A DNA stretch of 64,000 bases from an uncultured Tenacibaculum sp. (GTDB lineage Bacteria > Bacteroidota > Bacteroidia > Flavobacteriales > Flavobacteriaceae), in assembly GCA_937922085.1 (NCBI GenBank), contig CAKZVD010000003.1:62001-126000 (forward strand), written 5' to 3'. Below the pieces are notes generated by a model. It was given only the letters and a program-made list of their open reading frames with translations, had not been told where the DNA came from and did no database searches. Positions within the stretch are counted from its first letter, which is position 1. Each line of letters starts with the position of its first letter. Below, piece by piece: positions 54,273 to 62,215 of the stretch. A program made the position numbers and the translations under genes.

Positions 54273-55373
54273 TTAAATTCCTTCATTTTTATTAAAAGAG
54301 ACCATTTGTTGAATAGAAAGCATAAACCTATCTAATAAGAATCCTATTATTCCTATAACAAACATGGCTACAATTATTTTTGAATTAGAATCATTTGCTC
54401 CATTTTGAAATTCTTCCCAAACAAATAAACCTAAGCCAGGGCTTTGCGCTAATAATTCTATAGCTATTAAAACCATCCAAGCAACAGAAAGTGTTATACG
54501 CAATCCTGTAAAAATTAATGGCAAAGAAGAAGGAATTATAATTTTAAACACTTTTTGAAAAGTTCCTAATTTTAAAACTTTTGCTACATTTATATAGTCT
54601 TTATCTACAGATGCTACTCCCATAGCTGTGTTAACAAGTGTTGCCCACATTGCACATAAACCTACACTGATAAAAGAAATAACAAAGGCATTATCTGAAT
54701 TATTACCGATGTACAATGTTTTAACAATCATAAAAACAAGCAAATACCAAACTACAGGTGAAACAGGTTTAAAAATTTGGATAAACCAATTAAAAGCACT
54801 TTTTAAAAATGGACTTAACCCTATTATAATTCCAATAGGTACAGCTATTAATAAAGCTAATAAAAATCCTGCAAAAACTGTTTTAATACTAGTTAAAACA
54901 ATATCAATAAATGAAGGTCTTCCTGTGTATGTTATCTTATTTTTACCTTTAGCTATTAATGCTTTATTAGTAGCAAACATTTGCTCTTCAAAGACTTTTT
55001 TATCAGCTTTAATAACATAATGGTCTGCTATTAATAATTGTAAAGATGTCCAAACTTGTAAAGGCGATGGCAATGTATTGGGCTGACAACTATTTTTTCC
55101 AGAATAAATACAAGCTCGTTCCGCATCTGCTGCTACCTTTCCTTGTTCTGTTAAAGCTTTATTTATTTTATAACTAGCTTCTTTATTGTATAACGCTTGA
55201 GAACCAAAATGCCATAGCATTAAAAATAATAAAATAGAAACTAAGGTAACGCCTGTTTTTTTAAACGAAAGCAAAAGTTTGTTTTTAGACAACTTACTTT
55301 TAAATATGATTTCTATTGGTTTAAAAAGAATTAACTTTTTTTTGTTTTCTTTAAGTACAATATTTTGTGCCAT
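54273..55373 (-). CDS. nrtB: Nitrate ABC transporter permease (NrtB-like)
   Basis: A 366-residue permease with an N-terminal membrane helix (about 40-58), then a long periplasmic loop of roughly 95 residues that contains two Cys (ERACIYSGKNSCQPNTLPSP), then the five-helix BPD_transp_1 core. The EAA loop that docks the ATPases is LKLGTFQKVFKIIIPSSLPL. Typical NrtB permeases have about 280 residues, so the loop is a Bacteroidota-style insertion. It lies 14 bp after nrtA in the same operon. Confidence 0.8.
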   Translation of the reverse strand: MAQNIVLKENKKKLILFKPIEIIFKSKLSKNKLLLSFKKTGVTLVSILLFLMLWHFGSQALYNKEASYKINKALTEQGKVAADAERACIYSGKNSCQPNTLPSPLQVWTSLQLLIADHYVIKADKKVFEEQMFATNKALIAKGKNKITYTGRPSFIDIVLTSIKTVFAGFLLALLIAVPIGIIIGLSPFLKSAFNWFIQIFKPVSPVVWYLLVFMIVKTLYIGNNSDNAFVISFISVGLCAMWATLVNTAMGVASVDKDYINVAKVLKLGTFQKVFKIIIPSSLPLIFTGLRITLSVAWMVLIAIELLAQSPGLGLFVWEEFQNGANDSNSKIIVAMFVIGIIGFLLDRFMLSIQQMVSFNKNEGI

Positions 55374-55387
55374 CTTATCTTTTTTTA

Positions 55388-56767
55388 CTATTTATCTTTA
55401 TTACCAATAGAAAAACTATTTATATAACCTATAGGATCTTTAGCATCATATCTAGTACCATCAATGAAATCTTTTGTAGCTGGTTTATAGCCATCTGTTT
55501 CTGGTATATCTGTACTCGGTATTTTCCCTTCTGTAACTAAAATATCAGCTGCTTTTTTCCAAATATCTGGACGATAAATGTCTTTAATCGTTTTTTCATA
55601 CCATGCTGCTGGTTTTGCTTCTGATATTTGTCCCCATCTACGCATTTGTGTTAAAAACCATATACCATCTGAATAAAAAGGGTAGGTTGCATTGTATTTA
55701 TAGAAGACATTAAAATCTGGCATCGATCTTTTATCTCCTTTTTCAAACTCAAAGGTTCCTGTCATAGAATTTGCTAATACTTCTTCTGGTGCTCCTACAT
55801 ATTGAGACATAGAAAGTATTTTTACAGCTTCTTTTCTGTTTTTTGGTTCATCTAACCACTTTCCTGCTCTAATTAAAGCTTTTGTTACTGCAACTGCTGT
55901 GTTAGGATTTTCATTCACAAATTTCTTCGTCATTACAAAAACTTTTTCTGGATTGTTTTTCCAAATATCATAATTGGTTACTACTGGTACTCCAATCCCT
56001 TTAAAAACAGCTTGCTGATTCCAAGGCTCTCCAACACAATATCCATGTATTGTTCCAGATTGTAATGTTGCAGGCATTTGTGGTGGTGGTGTTACAGATA
56101 ACAATACTTCTGCATCAATTTGTCCATGAACATTATCTGCAGTGTACATTCCTGGATGAATACCCGCAGCAGCCAACCAATACCTAATTTCATAATTATG
56201 TGTTGATACAGGAAATACCATTCCCATTTTAAAAGGTATGTTATTACTTTTATATTCTTTAATAACTGGTTTTAAAGCATCAGCTTTAATAGGATGAATT
56301 GGGTTCCCTGCTTTATCTTTAGATATATTAGGTTTCATTTTAGACCATACATCGTTAGAAACAGTAATTCCGTTTCCATTTAAATCCATAGAAAAAGGAG
56401 TAATTAATTTTGCTTGTCTACCAAATCCTGCCCCAGCTGCAATAGGTTGTCCTGCTAGCATATGCGAACCATCAAGTTGTCCGTCTATTACTCTATCTAA
56501 AACATTTTTCCAATTAGATTGTGCTTTCACAGAAACAAATAACCCTTCCTCTTTAAAAAAACCTTTTTCTTTAGCAATTGCTAATGGCGCCATATCAGTT
56601 AACTTAATAAAACCGAATGTTAGTTGTGGTTTTTCAATATTAGAAGTATTAATTTCTATTTCAGTAGTATCTTTAACCATTTTAGTTTCTTTTTTCTCTT
56701 TACCACATGCAAATAACATTAGTAAAAATGCTACTGAACATATTGCTTTGGTTAATTGTAATCTCAT
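55388..56767 (-). CDS. nrtA: Nitrate-binding lipoprotein (NrtA/CmpA family)
   Basis: A 459-residue solute-binding lipoprotein ([10 protein letters not shown]21) of the CmpA/NrtA type. It starts with the typical [20 protein letters not shown] segment and has [13 protein letters not shown], the [20 protein letters not shown] stretch and [15 protein letters not shown], which line the nitrate or bicarbonate pocket. Nitrate is preferred as ligand because a nitrate reductase lies downstream of the same regulator. It is the first gene of a five-gene minus-strand operon. Two palindrome-like sites lie just upstream (56793-56808 and 56826-56841). Confidence 0.85.
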   Translation of the reverse strand: MRLQLTKAICSVAFLLMLFACGKEKKETKMVKDTTEIEINTSNIEKPQLTFGFIKLTDMAPLAIAKEKGFFKEEGLFVSVKAQSNWKNVLDRVIDGQLDGSHMLAGQPIAAGAGFGRQAKLITPFSMDLNGNGITVSNDVWSKMKPNISKDKAGNPIHPIKADALKPVIKEYKSNNIPFKMGMVFPVSTHNYEIRYWLAAAGIHPGMYTADNVHGQIDAEVLLSVTPPPQMPATLQSGTIHGYCVGEPWNQQAVFKGIGVPVVTNYDIWKNNPEKVFVMTKKFVNENPNTAVAVTKALIRAGKWLDEPKNRKEAVKILSMSQYVGAPEEVLANSMTGTFEFEKGDKRSMPDFNVFYKYNATYPFYSDGIWFLTQMRRWGQISEAKPAAWYEKTIKDIYRPDIWKKAADILVTEGKIPSTDIPETDGYKPATKDFIDGTRYDAKDPIGYINSFSIGNKDK

Positions 56768-56792
56768 ATAGAATCAGTTTAAATTCATTTAT

Positions 56793-56808
56793 TAAGTATT
56801 ATTACTTA
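56793..56808. promoter_or_regulatory. Candidate FNR-type operator upstream of nrtA
   Basis: TAAGTATTATTACTTA, differing by one base from the perfect palindrome at 57788-57803. Arms AAGTA/TACTT are separated by four bases, the same geometry as FNR boxes (TTGAT-N4-ATCAA). It lies 26 bp upstream of the nrtA start. Confidence 0.5.
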
Positions 56809-56825
56809 TTTTATTTGTAAATGTA

Positions 56826-56841
56826 TAAGTATTGATTCTTT
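56826..56841. promoter_or_regulatory. Second, degenerate operator-like site upstream of nrtA
   Basis: TAAGTATTGATTCTTT keeps the left arm exactly but only part of the right arm. A possible -7 box for nrtA (TACATTTA on the minus strand, 56818-56825) lies between the two sites. Weak on its own. Confidence 0.3.
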
Positions 56842-57013
56842 TGAAATATGTTTTTTGGTATACAAATACCTCTTTTTATACTATATAAAAAACTGACAAA
56901 AAACAGGTAAAACCATTAACAAACTGACAATAAAACACATACAAAACACTAAGTAGTCTATATGAATGAAAAGTAGGTTTGTATAAATTAGGAGATAAGG
57001 ATTTAAATATCCT

Positions 57014-57763
57014 TTAACAATGTAAATAATAATTATGCTCAGAAATTTCTTTTTGAAGTTTAGCAACATTAGGAATTTGAATTCTTTTTCCTTTACTTAT
57101 AATAAGTTTTTCTTTTTTTAAAGAAGATAGTACGCGTATTACTTGCTCTTCAGTAGTACCTACGAAATCTGCATATTCTCGTCTACTTAAAACCAATCCT
57201 AAATAATTATTTTTTTGCTTAAATTTTCTGTTTATGTACAATAAAGCATCAACAACTCTTTCTCTAACTGTCATTTGAGATAATGTTTTTACTTTAGATT
57301 CACTTTTATTAAGTTCATTTGCGTAAAAAAGCATCATATCATACGTAAATACTGGGTCTTTAAGTAAGGTGCTTTGTAAGCTATCTTTCGAAAAATAACA
57401 TAAAGTAGTGTCTTCTAATGTTACAGCCCCAATAGAGTAATACTCTTCAGTTCCAAACCCTCTATGTCCTATTATTTCTCCTGTATTTGCAAAACGAACA
57501 ATTTGTTCTCTACCATTTATTCCTGTTCTAAGTACCTTTACCTTTCCTTTAAGTATAAAAAAAAGACCAATTACAGGAGCGCCTTCTATAATAAATTGTT
57601 GTCCTTTTTTACATTTAATTTCCTTTCTTGTTTGGGTTAATTCTTGTGTAACATTAGAATTTAAATTCCTTTTAATTAAGCAGCTCTTATTTTCACAAGC
57701 TTGACATGATATGCCTAAAAAGGATTTTTTTTTTGATGAAGAATGTTGAAATTGTATTGCCAA
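57014..57763 (-). CDS. Crp/Fnr-family regulator with FNR-like cysteines
   Basis: A 249-residue regulator: N-terminal Cys cluster, cyclic-nucleotide-binding-type barrel (about 45-160), dimer helix, and winged helix (SRREYADFVGTTEEQVIRVL). Counting from the TTG start, cysteines lie at 20, 23, 28 and 122; E. coli FNR uses 20, 23, 29 and 122 for its oxygen-labile [4Fe-4S] cluster. In the recognition helix, Glu and Arg align with FNR E209 and R213, but S212 is Ile. So this is likely an oxygen- or redox-sensing activator of the surrounding nitrate genes. The start is TTG at 57763; no ATG is near. A palindrome overlaps its own promoter. Confidence 0.78.
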   Translation of the reverse strand: MAIQFQHSSSKKKSFLGISCQACENKSCLIKRNLNSNVTQELTQTRKEIKCKKGQQFIIEGAPVIGLFFILKGKVKVLRTGINGREQIVRFANTGEIIGHRGFGTEEYYSIGAVTLEDTTLCYFSKDSLQSTLLKDPVFTYDMMLFYANELNKSESKVKTLSQMTVRERVVDALLYINRKFKQKNNYLGLVLSRREYADFVGTTEEQVIRVLSSLKKEKLIISKGKRIQIPNVAKLQKEISEHNYYLHC

Positions 57764-57781
57764 TTTTAATATTTAATAAAA

Positions 57782-57789
57782 CAAATATA
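57782..57789 (-). promoter_or_regulatory. -7 promoter box of the Crp/Fnr gene
   Basis: TATATTTG on the minus strand, an exact match to the Bacteroidota -7 consensus TAnnTTTG, 18 bp upstream of the TTG start. It overlaps the palindrome by two bases, which would suit autorepression. Confidence 0.5.
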
Positions 57790-57803
57790 AGTATTAATAC
57801 TTA
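57788..57803. promoter_or_regulatory. Perfect 16-bp palindrome, candidate FNR-type operator
   Basis: TAAGTATTAATACTTA lies in the 118-bp divergent region between the Crp/Fnr gene and moeA. Half sites AAGTA with a 4-bp spacer reproduce FNR-box geometry and keep G at the third position of the half site. It borders the regulator's own -7 box and lies about 50 bp upstream of the moeA -7 box. A one-mismatch copy precedes nrtA. Confidence 0.55.
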
Positions 57804-57854
57804 ATTAAAATATAAAAATACGTAGTTTAACTATTTTTACATTTCATTTATCAC

Positions 57855-57862
57855 TATATTTG
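57855..57862 (+). promoter_or_regulatory. -7 promoter box of moeA
   Basis: TATATTTG, an exact TAnnTTTG match 19 bp ahead of the moeA ATG. The -33 region has only a T-rich stretch (CTATTTTTAC), a weak match that would fit a promoter needing an activator. Confidence 0.5.
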
Positions 57863-57881
57863 AATAAATATAATTTTATAA

Positions 57882-59060
57882 ATGGTTTCCGTTAAACAAG
57901 CTATAGATTTAATAAAAAAGAATTGTAATCCTCTTTTAAAAGAAGTTGTTAAACCTATAAATAAATCTGGAAACTATATTTTATGCAAAGATATTTATTC
58001 CCCAATAAACATGCCTCCTTTTAATCAATCTGCGATGGATGGCTATGCATTACATTCACATGAAGAATTAAATTACAAGGTTGTAAAAGAAATTAAGGCA
58101 GGCACAAATCATCTTCCTATTTTAAAGGTTGGTGATGCTGTAAGAATATTTACAGGCGCCCCAGTACCAGATACTGCTGATACTGTTATTCCTCAAGAAG
58201 AAGTGAACTTAGAAGAAAATGGTATTCAATTAGAACAAAAAATAAAAAATAATCTTAATATTCGTTTTAAAGGAGAAGAAATTAAAAAAGGAGAATTAGC
58301 TTTAAAAAAAGGTACTAAATTAACTGCTGCTGCAATAGGATATCTAAGTAGTTTAGGTATTACAGAAGTTACTGTTTATAAAAAGCCATCCATTGCAATA
58401 GTCAATACAGGAAATGAGTTAATTGAAGCTGGAGAACCTTTATCACATGGAAAAATATATGAAAGTAATTCTAAAATGCTTCAAAATGCATTATATAGTT
58501 TAAAGTTTTACGACATTACAATATATAATGTAAAAGACGATTATGATAAAACGTATGCTACTTTACAAAGACTTATTAATATTAAGGATTTAATTATTAT
58601 TTCTGGCGGAATTTCTGTTGGAGATTACGATTTTGTAGGAAAAGCATTGAATGCTTTACAAGTGAAAGAATTATTTTATAAAGTAAAACAAAAACCAGGA
58701 AAGCCTTTATACTTCGGAAAGAAGAAAGAATCTATACTATTTGCTTTACCAGGAAACCCAGCTGCTGCATTAACTTGCTTTTATATGTATGTATATACTG
58801 CTTTACAAAAAATGATGGCCAGAGAGGTATTAACACTTCCTAGAATTAAAGCTGTATCTAACTCTGCATTTAAAAAAAAGAAAGGACGTACTCAATTTTT
58901 AAAAGCAATATATAATGAAGGAAGAGTTACTGTTTTAGAAGGTCAAAGTTCTGCTATGCTTAAAACTTTTGCTCTTTCTAATGCGTTCGTATTTATACCA
59001 GAAAATATAGAAGATATTACTATAAACAGTATAGTAGAAGTTATTTTGTTACCTGTCTAA
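57882..59060 (+). CDS. moeA: Molybdopterin molybdenumtransferase MoeA
   Basis: A 392-residue MoeA that inserts molybdate into adenylylated molybdopterin, the last common step of molybdenum cofactor synthesis. Typical segments: MPPFNQSAMDGYALHS near residue 50, RIFTGAPVPDTADTVIPQEE (about 89-108), GDYDFVGKAL and the LPGNPAAALTCFYMYV loop in the MPT-binding domain. It is the first of three plus-strand cofactor genes and is divergent from the Crp/Fnr regulator. The nitrate reductase at the right edge is the evident client enzyme. Confidence 0.9.
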   Translation: MVSVKQAIDLIKKNCNPLLKEVVKPINKSGNYILCKDIYSPINMPPFNQSAMDGYALHSHEELNYKVVKEIKAGTNHLPILKVGDAVRIFTGAPVPDTADTVIPQEEVNLEENGIQLEQKIKNNLNIRFKGEEIKKGELALKKGTKLTAAAIGYLSSLGITEVTVYKKPSIAIVNTGNELIEAGEPLSHGKIYESNSKMLQNALYSLKFYDITIYNVKDDYDKTYATLQRLINIKDLIIISGGISVGDYDFVGKALNALQVKELFYKVKQKPGKPLYFGKKKESILFALPGNPAAALTCFYMYVYTALQKMMAREVLTLPRIKAVSNSAFKKKKGRTQFLKAIYNEGRVTVLEGQSSAMLKTFALSNAFVFIPENIEDITINSIVEVILLPV

Positions 59061-59142
59061 AATAAATATATTTAAAACAAAAGATTAAAATTAAAATAAA
59101 ACATGAAGAGAGTTTTTTTCTTATGTATAAAAAAAACAAGAA

Positions 59143-59724
59143 ATGATCGGTGTAGAAAAAGTAACAGGAATTATTCTTGCTGGAGGAAAAAGTTCGCGAA
59201 TGGGAACAGATAAAGGCTTTTTAAAACTTAATAACAATCTATTTATTAAACATGTAATCAATGCTGTAAAGCCCTTAGTTTCTGAAACTATTATAGTATC
59301 AGACAATAATAATTATGATGTTTTTGGTTTAAAACGTGTGGAAGATGAAATAAAAAATGCCGGACCTTTATCAGCTGTTTATTCAGGATTAAAAACATCT
59401 AAAACACAATATAACTTCGTCTTAAGCTGTGATATTCCTTTAATTACTACTGAAATTTTAAAAAAGCTTTTAAAGGAAATAGATAAGCATACAGATATTA
59501 TACAAATTGTTAGTCAAGGAAAATCTATGCCGCTTATTGCTTTGTATAAAAAACAATGTGAAACCGTTTTCTTAGAGTTATTAAATAATAATGAAAGGCG
59601 TATGAATTATGCTATAAATCAATGTAATTTAAAAACAATTATTTTACAAACTGAAGAAGAAATATATACTAAAAACATTAACACTCCTGAAGATTTAAAA
59701 AAAATTGAACATCTAGTTGAATAA
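59143..59724 (+). CDS. mobA: Molybdenum cofactor guanylyltransferase MobA
   Basis: A 193-residue nucleotidyltransferase that joins GMP to molybdenum cofactor, giving the bis-MGD form used by nitrate reductases of the DMSO-reductase family. Motifs: ILAGGKSSRMGTDKGFLKL (GTP-binding loop), a D-x-P segment in LSCDIPLI, and the NINTPEDL end. It follows moeA by 82 bp and precedes the MoaC-MoaB fusion. Its presence agrees with the MGD-type nitrate reductase encoded nearby. Confidence 0.85.
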   Translation: MIGVEKVTGIILAGGKSSRMGTDKGFLKLNNNLFIKHVINAVKPLVSETIIVSDNNNYDVFGLKRVEDEIKNAGPLSAVYSGLKTSKTQYNFVLSCDIPLITTEILKKLLKEIDKHTDIIQIVSQGKSMPLIALYKKQCETVFLELLNNNERRMNYAINQCNLKTIILQTEEEIYTKNINTPEDLKKIEHLVE

Positions 59725-59759
59725 CTAAATTGTTAAAACTAAAGACACCTAATTAAATT

Positions 59760-60662
59760 ATGGTAGATATTACTAATAAAAGTACAATATTAAGAATAGC
59801 GACTGCTCAAGCTGTAGTAACAGTAAGTACTATAGAAACCATTAAAGCAATACAAAATAACACTGTACCTAAAGGAAATGTATTTGCAATGAGTAAAGCT
59901 GCCGGATTATTAGGAGTTAAAAAAACACCTTATATTTTTCCTCTTAGTCATTTGTTACCTATTGAATTTACTGGAATAGAATATGAAATTAATACCTTAG
60001 AAATTAAAGTTCTTTTTACTGTAAAAACAATTTATAAAACAGGTGTAGAAATTGAAGCAATGCATGGAGCAAGTGTTGTTGCACTTAATATGTATGATAT
60101 GCTTAAACCTATTGACAAAGGGATTGAGATTAAAAGCATAAAATTAATAGAAAAAAAAGTAAATAATTCTAATTTTAAAGATCGTTTTAAAAAAGATTTA
60201 AAAGCGGTTGTAATAGTTTGCTCTGACGCTGTTTTTACTGGTAAAAAAGAAGACAAAGCAGGGAAATCGGTTGTAGAAAAACTACATATATGTAATGTAC
60301 CAATTGCAGATTATATTGTTATTCCTGACGAAAAAAACATCATACAAGAGAAAGCTAAAAAATACCAAAGTGAAAATATCGATTTAATTATTTTTACTGG
60401 AGGAACAGGGATGTCTGTAACTGATATTACTCCTGATGCTATACTCCCATTGTTGGATAGAAGAATTCCTGGAATAGAAGAAACTATACGTAATTATGGG
60501 CAAGATAGAACTCCTTATGCTATGCTATCTAGAAGTGTTGCAGGAACTATAAACAATACATTAGTTTTAGCTTTACCAGGTTCTACTAATGGAGCAAAAG
60601 AATCTATGGAAGCCATATTTCCTGCCGTTTTAAATGTTTTTAAAATGCTTAAAAGAAGTTAA
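59760..60662 (+). CDS. moaCB: MoaC-MoaB fusion (cyclic pyranopterin phosphate synthase / molybdopterin adenylyltransferase)
   Basis: A 300-residue bifunctional protein. Residues 1-150 are MoaC, which with MoaA makes cyclic pyranopterin phosphate: KGNVFAMSKAAGLLGVKKT, PLSHLLPI (His of the usual LCHPL) and EIEAMHGASVVALNMYDMLK (Lys matching E. coli K131). Residues about 153-300 are MoaB/MogA-type, which adenylylates molybdopterin: IIFTGGTGMSVTDITPDAI and LALPGSTNGAKESME. Such fusions are usual in Bacteroidota. moaA, moaD, moaE and moeB are not in the window and must lie elsewhere. Confidence 0.87.
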   Translation: MVDITNKSTILRIATAQAVVTVSTIETIKAIQNNTVPKGNVFAMSKAAGLLGVKKTPYIFPLSHLLPIEFTGIEYEINTLEIKVLFTVKTIYKTGVEIEAMHGASVVALNMYDMLKPIDKGIEIKSIKLIEKKVNNSNFKDRFKKDLKAVVIVCSDAVFTGKKEDKAGKSVVEKLHICNVPIADYIVIPDEKNIIQEKAKKYQSENIDLIIFTGGTGMSVTDITPDAILPLLDRRIPGIEETIRNYGQDRTPYAMLSRSVAGTINNTLVLALPGSTNGAKESMEAIFPAVLNVFKMLKRS

Positions 60663-60759
60663 TTTTTTTTAGAGTTAGTCATTTTTTCTTTGAAATTAAA
60701 AACATCAATAGAGTCTTGAACATAGTTAAACTTACAAATGAAAGTTTCCTCTTAAAAGA

Positions 60760-62196
60760 TTAACTCTCTTTCATCAAAATCTTTTTTTCAAAACTTGTCT
60801 TCGGGGCTTCACAAAGTGAACAAACATAGTTCTTTGGAAGACTTTCAAATGGGGTATTAGGTGTTACATTTTGAGTAATATCTCCATAAGTAAAATTATA
60901 CACTGTTAAGCATTCTTTACATTGATGTACTTCTTTTTCTATTTTATTTTTTAAGGCTTTAGAATTACTATTTGGTTCTTTTTTAGTTCCTAATTCATCA
61001 AAATACATCTGACTTAACTCCATAAGCAAATTTGGTAATTCTGATTTATCAACACTTTGTACGTACGAAATATATTCTCTTGTATTTGGATCAAAATTTT
61101 TTGCATACAGAAGATTATAAGTATCCCCTATTTTAAGATCTTTTAAAGCTGCTGGTTTTTGCACTTTTTCAATAACTATAGAAGTAAAATAATACGCTTT
61201 TCTATGATGATCTGTAATTCCGAAAGTTAATCCATATGTACTGATATCATTTTTATTAAATTTTTTAACTAAGTACTTTTTTAATTTAAGAGCTTCCTTA
61301 TTAGCTACTGGTAAATGCCAATTAAGTTCGAGCATAGAATGACGTACATTAATTCCATTCTTTCCTAAAAACTTTTCCCATTGTAATTTCGCTTTTACAG
61401 GAATTCCTTTTATTATAAACGATTTCCAAGGAGTAATCGATATTTTACCAATTTTTACTTCGGCACAAAGGTCGCACATGGCTTTTAAGAAATCGAGATC
61501 ATATTTGTTATTTCTCCAATACAAGCCTAGCCAATATTTATCGACTCCTATTCTATTCATTCCTTCATAATAAGGAAAAGGGTGAAAAGGCACTTTTAAA
61601 GGCTTATTTACAGTTCTATTATTTGTACTAATAGCATCGTTTACTAACTCAAAAATCATATCTATAGATTCTGGTTCTTCTTGTAAAATAGCTTCAATTG
61701 CTCCCACTATTTTATCAATATCCCAACTATAAATAAGTGCAGGATACATTTTCATTTTTTCCCATTCTGGTAGTCTTATATACAAATACCAATAATCTTC
61801 ATGTTCTGAAGCTATAAAATTAATATGCCCTGTAAATAAAGGAACTAACCGTTGTTTAGGGTCAACGATGTTTACTTTTAATCTAGGTTGTTGCCTAAAT
61901 TGTTCTAAAATGTATAAATAACGATCACTTGTAAGCCAAGACGTACTAGGAAAAATACCTGTAGAAACATAAGAAGATATTATATTTTCTCCATCATGAC
62001 TTTCTGGTTGAATAATATGAAGTTTATCAAAATCTTTAATTCTTGATGCATCTATAAGCGTAGGAAATAAAATGTCTTGCCTAGATCCAAAAGAGATTGT
62101 TTTTAAACCCAAACTTTCGGCAGATTCACATATGTACTTTAATTCTCCAGGAGACAAAACACCACCATTCACTATCAGTCTACTTAAGTTGTTCAT
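60760..62196 (-). CDS. Rubredoxin-tailed protein of the nitrate cluster (sulfite/nitrite-reductase-like body)
   Basis: A 478-residue protein. The first 400 residues loosely resemble the ferredoxin-like repeats of nitrite/sulfite reductases (two related halves, for example LNWHLPVANKEALKLKKYLV), but no siroheme-cluster cysteines (CxnCx3C) are visible, so it is unlikely to be a reductase itself. Residues 424-470 are a rubredoxin: HQCKEC with C426/C429 and YVCSLC with C459/C462. It lies 19 bp downstream of the nitrate reductase fusion gene. The likely job is electron transfer or assembly for that enzyme; this is inference from context. Confidence 0.6.
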   Translation of the reverse strand: MNNLSRLIVNGGVLSPGELKYICESAESLGLKTISFGSRQDILFPTLIDASRIKDFDKLHIIQPESHDGENIISSYVSTGIFPSTSWLTSDRYLYILEQFRQQPRLKVNIVDPKQRLVPLFTGHINFIASEHEDYWYLYIRLPEWEKMKMYPALIYSWDIDKIVGAIEAILQEEPESIDMIFELVNDAISTNNRTVNKPLKVPFHPFPYYEGMNRIGVDKYWLGLYWRNNKYDLDFLKAMCDLCAEVKIGKISITPWKSFIIKGIPVKAKLQWEKFLGKNGINVRHSMLELNWHLPVANKEALKLKKYLVKKFNKNDISTYGLTFGITDHHRKAYYFTSIVIEKVQKPAALKDLKIGDTYNLLYAKNFDPNTREYISYVQSVDKSELPNLLMELSQMYFDELGTKKEPNSNSKALKNKIEKEVHQCKECLTVYNFTYGDITQNVTPNTPFESLPKNYVCSLCEAPKTSFEKKILMKES

Positions 62197-62215
62197 TTTT
62201 TAATTCATTTTATTT

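Noticed and set aside
56881..57069. 62-codon hydrophobic frame on the minus strand
   Set aside because: It overlaps the end of the Crp/Fnr gene and reads AT-rich non-coding DNA beyond it; no start signal or homology.
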